This document shows, one piece after another, positions 7,788 through 13,526 of a stretch of 13,526 nt of DNA. Within the stretch, counting starts at the first letter, position 1. Every line of letters begins with the position of its first letter. The position numbers and the translations under genes were made by a program. The notes under the pieces were generated by a model. The model was not told where the DNA came from and made no database searches. It saw nothing but the letters and a program-made list of their open reading frames with translations. Source of the stretch: Chromera velia (taxonomy: Eukaryota > Sar > Chromeraceae); assembly GCA_018398765.1 (NCBI GenBank), contig JAHBMJ010003066.1:1-13526 (forward strand), in the 5' to 3' direction.

Positions 7788-10037
7788 CCATACTTGTCAC
7801 TGAGAAGAATGTCGAGAAGGACCTTGATGTCACCAATGAATGGCTGGAAATAGTCATTGTGGGACTTGCCAGTGAACTTCTTTGCAACCTTCTGGAGGAC
7901 TCTGCTCATTGGCTTAAAAAAGCCAGCTTCCTTCAGTTTCTTCTGAAGTTCCGTGAGAGGGGCAAAAATCTGCATGTATATTATAAAACATGTAATTTGA
8001 TTTATATATTCTATCTAAAAAATATGTACAAACAGTCAAAAACCAATCGGCAGATGATCATAATGGGACAAATGAAAACCAGTTAGTAAATCATGATGGT
8101 GGCACAAAAAGAAAAGAAGTTTTTGTTGGGACAAAATTAAATAATTAAAAGAATCACATATGAAATATTTTTTTTTCAAGTACGTCGCCCTACAAACCTC
8201 TTTCACAGAAGGAATGGAGGAGTCTTTCAGAAAGTTTTTCCACCGTTGCACTTTGGAGCGAGACAGGCCCTCCTTCAGCACAAATGCTGTCCATTTGTCG
8301 GGGGTTTTGGGGACTGCTCTAAATTCATGAAGCTTTTTCCATAAGCGCCGGCCCCCCAATCTGTTTACACGCCTTTCCCTTCCTGCTTCGATCTCTGGTA
8401 AGAGGAGAGCCCAGACCTGGATTCTCTTTCACAATCTGTCACTCTCACTCTAACACTGCCTGTCCCGACACCGTACCCCACCGTCACCACCTTCTCTGTT
8501 TCTATGACGCTGGCCGACATCACAAACGAGACTGCCGCACTTGTCAATGCGTTGGCTCTTTCCTCTGCAGGCAGCGTGGCGGTCCCGAGCATCTGATCCC
8601 ATAAGCCTACCGTAGTCCGATGCAGAGTCTTGCAGAGGTCCTTGCCCTGCCTGGTGTGTCTCATGGCAAAGAGATCTCTTACTGGCTTCTCCCTCTTTCT
8701 GGATCCGACCCTAGTCCAGTCATTCATAAATGCAATCGTCTTCGCTCGAAACCTCTTCGCCTTCTGCTCATCCCCCCCTCCATCTGAGCTCTCCAATTCT
8801 CCTTCCTCCGGAATGGTGTCTAGGAAAGGATAAAACCTGTCCTTCTCGAGCCCCTTGTATACGAAGTGTTTTCCCCTGGGTGTCCTTTCAAATGTCCCGT
8901 CCGCTCGCCTCTTCTTGAGGTGGGGTGAATGGACAAGGGGCCGCTGACCTGCATACATAGAAATATATATATATATATATACAACGTTTAAGAATTGAAG
9001 GACTAAAATTCTTAATTGTACAACGCTTCGCAAAGAAAAGGTGCTAAGCTCACAATGGTATGCACGAACGTACGTTCGCAGACAACCATACAGACGTACA
9101 GACAGGCAGACACCTAGACAGACAAGGCAGCTAGACATATACCATGCAGACTGCTCGATCATGCATATATTGTGACTGACCAGAGAGGTGTGGTGGTGGA
9201 GTTGGTGGCTGCCCTGCCAGACCAAAGGAAGGGCCGGCAATCTGCTCAGAAGAGGCGGCACCGCGCAACGACGTACTCACAGAGGTAGAAGGAGAGGCCT
9301 CACGGTCGGCGCTACCCTCCTCCTCTGAGATAATGTCAACGCCCCCCCCCTCCTCGCTCTCCTCATCTCCCCCTTGCCCCACCTGCACCTTCCTCTTCTT
9401 CGATCGCGCCCTCTTCGTTGGAGAGGTGCATGCATGCTTCCTTCGGGCCTCGAGGGAGAGCTTACACGGACGGCAGACTCTCATCCGGACGTCGTGGAGC
9501 TCGGCCTTCTTCTTCCGGACCGAGCATCTCTAGCACGGCAAGCCAGTGGTGCCCTCTGGGCGGCCCATCCTGCTCCAATGAGAGGGGACGGAGGAAGCCG
9601 CACGCGACAGCGAGCTTGCCGATACTGAGGCAGCCACCGAACCTGCAAAGAAGCATAGAGAAAGTCAAAAACGATGAGACAAGTGTTGCTTACTGCAGTT
9701 TGGCATGCTTCTGAGTTGATCATTCGCAGAAACAGACGGACATCTGACATGATTTCATGTCATATGACTGACCACTGAGCTGCCGAGGGTCCTGGGCGAA
9801 GTCGTGGTCGTGGTCCTGGCCACGCAGATGCGACCAGTCTTGATCTAGACGCTGCCTTCTACTCCTCTGAACACCTGGAGGGTCATTTTCTACTCTGGAA
9901 ACCGGACCAGTGGTCCTCGGCGCAGCTGACTGGGGGATACCGACAGCTGCAGGCTGTCTGTCTGTCCTTGTACGACCCCTGCCTTGCGTTTGGGGGGGAT
10001 CGGGCTCCTCGAAGCCCTCGCCGTCTCTTCCTGACAT
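7745..10037 (-). CDS. Element 2 minus-strand gene, five exons, unknown nuclear-type protein, one internal stop
   Basis: Exons inferred: 10037-9773, 9642-9181, 8948 to 8472 or 8457, 8394-8198 and 7969-7745. Junction phases (1, 1, 1, 0) agree throughout, giving about 540 codons. Donors are GTCAGT, GTCAGT, GTGTCG or GTGTTA, and GTTTGT; acceptors are TTTGCAG, TATGCAG, TTACCAG and CATGCAG. Exon 1 is Arg/Pro/Gln-rich with DHDHD. Exon 2 has a Cys cluster (PC-x-RC, then VCRPC and HAC) like a zinc-binding motif, a basic KRARSKKRK likely nuclear signal, then an acidic stretch. Exon 3 has HLKKRRADGTFER and EEGELESSDGGGDE. Exon 4 has a helix-turn-helix-like WTAFVLKEGLSRSKVQRW. Exon 5 is KLKEAGFFKPM to a stop. 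A TAG at 9532-9530 interrupts exon 2 inside the first Cys pair, so this copy may be inactive. It may be the element's DNA-binding or mobilising protein, but no family is recognised. Confidence 0.6.
8962..8982. repeat. (AT)n microsatellite
   Basis: About ten AT units lie just upstream, in minus-strand sense, of the exon 3 acceptor of the element 2 gene. They form part of the intron's pyrimidine/AT tract. Confidence 0.85.
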
Positions 10038-10186
10038 GAGAAAAAAAAACAGATCTGACCTTCAAAACTACTTCAAGACTACAAATCTCGATATCTGCAC
10101 AACCAGTGGACCTTTTGGATCGCTTTCAACGCGCCGTTGTGATCAGGATAATGGGTTTAGAGAGTTGAATACACTACTTTGATGCG

Positions 10187-10224
10187 TAGCCGACTATTCG
10201 GAAACATCAGAAATAAGTCGGCTA
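10187..10224. repeat. Inverted repeat beside the right end of element 2
   Basis: TAGCCGACT (10187-10195) and AGTCGGCTA (10216-10224) are perfect inverses, 20 bases apart. They overlap the inner part of the right terminal repeat, so one arm (GACTTA) is also part of the similarity to the left end. Confidence 0.65.
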
Positions 10225-10272
10225 TCTGGCGCCGGGGGGGGGTATTCGTGCCGGGGCCGCCGCCCGCATGCG
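10203..10272 (-). repeat. Element 2 right terminal inverted repeat
   Basis: Reading inward it gives CGCATGCGGGCGG, GGCCCCGGCA, a poly-C tract, GGCGCC, and GACTTATTTCTGAT. It aligns with the left end with gaps in the poly-C region. Confidence 0.75.
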
Positions 10273-10796
10273 TTTTTTGTTTTTGGGTGAGAAAACGTTG
10301 TAGATCCGCAATTCTACGTTAACGAACCACGATTACGAAAAGGATATCCTATTCCTAATATAGCGGTACAAATTAACCATCCATAATCTTTAAATTATAT
10401 TCCGACCTCTATAAGACAAGACGGCGACAGTGCTCAAGGGTACCACTAAATCACTTAATCACTTTATCTTTTGACTAGTCTTTTAATATGATCTTTATCT
10501 TGAATTAATTGGATGTAGGCATAAAAGTAATGGAATTAGAAATAAAATCGTTTAATCGATTCGTTTTAAACCGTTGACAATTTGGAATCTTCGACCAAGC
10601 TTTAAATTAGACTAACTGAATTCGATTTCCTAGGAATTCTCTTTTCATAAGTAAGAATAATAATTTTTAAAGTTACTTTTAAAACCGATCCATACATAAT
10701 ACATTATATCTATTATTATTAAAGCCGGGAAAAAACTGTAACAGAATCTAGAACACAATCAAATTAATTCATAAATCACACACAATTGTGACACAA
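10273..10796. other. AT-rich noncoding region
   Basis: No frame of useful length is open. The sequence is strongly AT-rich compared with the flanks and contains a small inverted pair (GTAGATCCGCAATTCTAC) near 10301. Nothing recognisable. Confidence 0.5.
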
Positions 10797-11000
10797 AGAA
10801 GACATGTCTAACTGAACGACTGACAGACCGACAGACAGGCAGGCCAAAAGGAGGCAGGCAGGCATTCTTCCAGTGAGACAGATAAAAGCAAAGACAGACA
10901 TGTCTGACTGACTGACTGACTGACCGACAGACTACATTTTTCTTCTTCTCCCTCCTTTTCTTCATGTACACAACAGTGCGACAGACAGACAGACAATACG
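10797..11000. repeat. Degenerate GACA/GACT microsatellite tract
   Basis: Multiple runs of GACAGACA, GACTGACT and GGCAGGCA occur between 10811 and 10996. The apparent minus-strand open frames across it, rich in SVSQSVRHV and CLSVCQS, are translations of the repeat and not genes. Confidence 0.85.
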
Positions 11001-11795
11001 CCTTCTTTTCGTCTTCTCACCCATTCAGAAAATGGCTGTTTACCTAGTGTCTCTTTTTGCTGCTCAAGTTCATTTTACAGACAAACAAATGAAAAAAAAG
11101 GAGCGCCAGCCAGCCAAACATGCACGCGCGCCCACAGGCACAGACTGGGCGAAGAGAATGAGTAGGAAGGCCTCAATTTTGACAGAAGGGAGGCAGAAAG
11201 GTGAAGGAGAAACGGATTGATTGATGCAATCTGAAAGATCGAACGTTGGGTCAAAAGACTGGAAGGAAGTTTGTGTAAGGGGGCAGACAGTCTTGGACAA
11301 GCTACAATGCCATTGGATCATCTTTGTGTCTGTTCACCGGCTGTCTGGTTGGTTTCTCCCCCTAGTTCAAAGCAGAATAGCTCATTGCTTCGACCTTCCG
11401 AGCTTCACTCGATTGAATGAAAGTAACCATCAGCAAAGAGACTGCCAGGGCGAGAGCAGAGCCAAGGAGAGACACCAGAACACCAATCTGACCACACAGA
11501 GGGCCCAGCGGCCCACTACAACTCTCTTCCACCTTCCATCTGGTTGGAGCCTCCACCCCCTCCCTTCGCTATTTCCCGTGCCAACAGAGACGGGAGGCAG
11601 GCACTTGAAACGAAACGCGAGCAGAAGGAACAAAACGCAATTCAAAGGACAGTAACCTTCCCTCCCTCTCCCCCCTTCCTCCCCTGCCCCTCCGTTCCAA
11701 CTGCCGTCGCAGTGGATAAATGATCAAGTCTCTTTCCCCGTCTCGTCTCGCTGTCTCAGAGGGGAAAACAGAGCGGCAGCCACCGCTCTGGAATT
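11001..11795. other. Region without supported gene
   Basis: Plus and minus frames of 60-144 codons overlap; the longest starts only at a TTG. A perfect 8-bp hairpin (CAGAGCGG / CCGCTCTG, loop CAGCCA) lies at 11769-11790, just past the stop of the next ORF. Confidence 0.45.
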
Positions 11796-12092
11796 TCACT
11801 TGGGTGTGAAGGCTGGGCTCTGGGCCTTGTACAGGCTCAGATATTTGAGGTGGAGGTGGTCGACGTCGGGGTCCAATAGTTCGGGATTCTTCGCTATTGC
11901 TGGCACCATCGCTTCCCTCAAAAGAAGGTGGGTCTGACAGTCGTACTTTTCCCACACGTGCTGTAGGGTGAAGTTTGTGTACCTTGACAGGGGATCTTTA
12001 GAAGGGGGCTTCACCTTGTGTTTTTGGAATGCCCTTATCCACCTGAAGGAACCCGCAAGCTCCTTTGCAAGGTCCTTTGTGGCTGCAGCCAT
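11796..12092 (-). CDS. 98-codon ORF, unknown, possible exon
   Basis: The frame starts at ATG (12092) and ends with FTPK and a stop. Composition is protein-like: alternating charged and hydrophobic residues such as DLAKELAGSFRWIRAFQKHK and DVDHLHLKYLSLYKAQ. The bases before the ATG (CAGATCAGATCAAAAG) could be a weak acceptor, so upstream exons are possible. No domain is recognised, and other frames are also open over part of it. Confidence 0.4.
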   Translation of the reverse strand: MAAATKDLAKELAGSFRWIRAFQKHKVKPPSKDPLSRYTNFTLQHVWEKYDCQTHLLLREAMVPAIAKNPELLDPDVDHLHLKYLSLYKAQSPAFTPK

Positions 12093-12678
12093 GCTCTTTT
12101 GATCTGATCTGATGTGCTTTTCTTCTTCAACAGTCTGAAAAGCCGTCGGGCTGCCGTTGTCAAAGGATTTTTCTCACACAAAAGTCTACCAGAGTCTGAT
12201 GGCTCTCTGGTCACACTGCCGAGCCACCCAACCCCAAAGGCGGGAGAAGTCAAGACACAACACAAGTCGACCGGAAATGGACAGAGCGACCTGGGTGTGT
12301 CAAAAAAATCAGTCAGGAAAAACCAACGGAGGCTTCGATTCGCTCCAGATTTGGCCTGTCCGGAAGGGGGCGGAAGAGAATGAGGGAAACTACTATCGAG
12401 AATTGTGCAACCTCGTGCAATTTGCCTGTCGAAGAAAACAGAGAGAGATGGGCTGGACTCAAAGTGCAGACTATATGGCCCCGGAAAGCGTAGCGTGGGG
12501 CACACAGCATGCAGGGCCACAACCCCGTCCTTGGTGCATATAAAACTTCATACACTTTTTTCGCTATATGAAGCTGAGTTCTCGGGACTCGTACAAACTT
12601 TCGTGAACAGAACGAGATACACCCAACCAGTTGGGTGAGTGCCTTGGGGGGGGTCCGCAAATTTGATTGATGCACACC
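12093..12678. other. Region without supported gene
   Basis: A 128-codon plus-strand frame (12157-12543) has no ATG at its start and competes with minus-strand frames. Nothing recognisable is encoded. Confidence 0.45.
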
Positions 12679-12686
12679 ATCGGGGG
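12679..12686 (+). repeat. Left copy of 8-bp target site duplication
   Basis: ATCGGGGG sits directly before CAGGCTTTCTAGA and is repeated exactly at 13066-13073. Confidence 0.85.
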
Positions 12687-13065
12687 CAGGCTTTCTAGAG
12701 CGGCCATTTTTAGCACCGCGGCTGCGCCGCGGTTCCTTCCAGGCCCCTCCGCGGCGGCGCCCCCCCCCCCGTTTAGGACATGGCCTCATATACCGTAAAA
12801 ACGGTTTTTTCTGAGCGCCGCAGGCGTCAAAAAAAATTTTTTAAGGTGTTTCAATGATAAATTTGATCAATTGCTGATCAATTTGGTTCAACTTACCTCA
12901 GAAAAGGTAAAGACCGGAACAATCATGCCGCGGTTCCCCCCCTTTCTTCAAGGTTTTACAAACGCGGCGCGCCGCGGTGCGCCCTTCAGAAGCTCCGCGG
13001 TGCTTGGTGCCGCTCCGCGGCACTGCGGCGTCTGACCATAAACACCGTGGTGTCTAGAAAGCCTG
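12687..13065. mobile_element. 379-bp MITE-like element with hAT-type ends
   Basis: Perfect 13-bp inverted ends (CAGGCTTTCTAGA and TCTAGAAAGCCTG) are flanked by a perfect 8-bp direct duplication, which fits hAT superfamily hallmarks (8-bp duplication, CAGG-type tips). The interior has no coding frame. GC-rich subterminal clusters with repeated CCGCGG occur at both ends. A long C run, an A8T6 tract and repeated TGATCAATT lie in the middle. It is too small to encode a transposase, so it would depend on a partner elsewhere. Confidence 0.85.
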
Positions 13066-13073
13066 ATCGGGGG
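13066..13073 (+). repeat. Right copy of 8-bp target site duplication
   Basis: ATCGGGGG is identical to 12679-12686 and in the same orientation. Confidence 0.85.
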
Positions 13074-13174
13074 CTTGGGCATGTCTTGTGTAGGTGCAAT
13101 GCATGGGGCGGGGGCTACGGCAACGCGCACGAAGTATGCTTAATTTTCGGGACCGCGCGAGCATGCACTTGCAA

Positions 13175-13266
13175 CTCCGTACGAGTTACTTGAGGGGCAC
13201 GCATGTGTGAATTAATTAATTAAGGTATGTGCGATCACGGCTCCGTGCAAGTTGCTTAAGGGGCAC
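13175..13266 (+). repeat. Diverged 26-bp direct repeat, 66-bp period
   Basis: CTCCGTACGAGTTACTTGAG (13175 onward) plus GGGCAC recurs at 13241-13266 with four differences, all A/G exchanges. An ATTAATTAATTAA tract lies between them. Confidence 0.75.
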
Positions 13267-13526
13267 ATTTTAGAATTCGGGTGACACCGTGACAGACAGA
13301 GATAGAAGCGACCCCCCCCCCAAATGTGTTATGCGAGTGCGTGCGATCTCAGGGCCTCTCGGCTGATCTCAGCAGAGCTGAGCTGCCCCCCGAGGCGATA
13401 ATGATCGAAGTAGAGCATGTTGTCAGTCTGCTGAAGGTCAGTCGATTTAATACGAAGACAAAGCGCCTTTCCGTACCTCCCATCTCAGTGGCAGCCAGAG
13501 CATTCCGTCACCTCCCATGTCTGTGC
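13267..13526. other. Right edge, no supported gene
   Basis: A C9-10 tract near 13312 and a small hairpin (CTCAGC AGA GCTGAG, about 13370-13384) are visible. No coding frame is convincing. Confidence 0.45.

Larger units (their letters stand above)
6803..10272. mobile_element. Element 2: 3.47-kb inverted-repeat element with two convergent genes
   Basis: The left end (CGCATGCGGGCGGTGGCCCC...) and the right end read inward (CGCATGCGGGCGGCGGCCCC...) match over about 70-80 bases with gaps. Shared landmarks are CGCATGCGGGCGG, GGCCCC, a poly-C tract, GGCGCC, and GACTTA followed by TTCTGAT. CGCATGCG is itself palindromic, so it could be the tip of the inverted repeat or an 8-bp target duplication, putting the element at 6811-10264. 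Cargo is an ORF at 7014-7787 and a five-exon gene at 10037-7745. No transposase family was recognised. Confidence 0.72.

Noticed and set aside
9333-9714. Plus-strand frames of 66-98 codons
   Set aside because: They are shadows of exon 2 of the minus-strand gene, which has consistent splice phases.
10801-10996. Possible CRISPR-like or satellite array in the GACA-rich tract
   Set aside because: The units are 4-bp microsatellite runs of irregular length with no regular spacer structure.
10759-11020. Two 70-codon minus-strand frames rich in SVSQSV
   Set aside because: They are translations of the GACA/GACT microsatellite.
12157-12543. 128-codon plus-strand frame
   Set aside because: It opens at a TTG, has no recognised motif, and competes with minus-strand frames of similar length.

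Overview
The window reads as nuclear DNA of a eukaryote, probably a protist or alga. Reading frames are short and are joined by GT-AG introns with pyrimidine-rich acceptors. There are no operons or Shine-Dalgarno signals. Microsatellites, homopolymer tracts and mobile DNA are abundant. No host housekeeping gene, tRNA or rRNA was recognised. A chromerid-like or other alveolate/stramenopile genome would fit, but that is a guess from style and no marker gene supports it.

Layout. Positions 1-764 hold no convincing gene. Positions 774-5267 form a 4.5-kb element (element 1) with inverted termini starting CTAGGGGGCCGCACT. It is flanked by an exact 9-bp direct repeat (AAAGAGAGA) and carries subterminal arrays of TGTTGGGC / GCCCAACA at both ends. 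Inside, on the minus strand, lies the C-terminal half of a Penelope-like reverse transcriptase (RT; PMGS, YIDD, thumb) with a broken frame. On the plus strand lie two unrecognised genes, one with a clear in-frame intron. Positions 5277-6802 hold no gene that I can support.

Positions 6803-10272 form a second element (element 2, about 3.47 kb) with imperfect inverted termini of 70-80 bp beginning CGCATGCGGGCGG. It carries two convergent genes: a plus-strand ORF of about 257 codons and a five-exon minus-strand gene (10037 to 7745) whose splice phases all agree. That gene has one in-frame TAG beside a CxxC-type zinc-binding motif. Positions 10273-11795 are AT-rich and then GACA/GACT microsatellite sequence. 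A 98-codon minus-strand ORF lies at 11796-12092. Positions 12687-13065 are a 379-bp MITE-like element with 13-bp perfect inverted repeats (CAGGCTTTCTAGA) and a perfect 8-bp target duplication (ATCGGGGG), the signature of a hAT-derived element. The remainder has a diverged 26-bp direct repeat and no gene.

The window is therefore a mobile-element cluster. The two large inverted-repeat elements carry genes that match no transposase I recognise. Element 1, which pairs DNA-transposon-like ends with an RT, is the best candidate for something undescribed. A later retroelement insertion into a DNA transposon is the main competing explanation.
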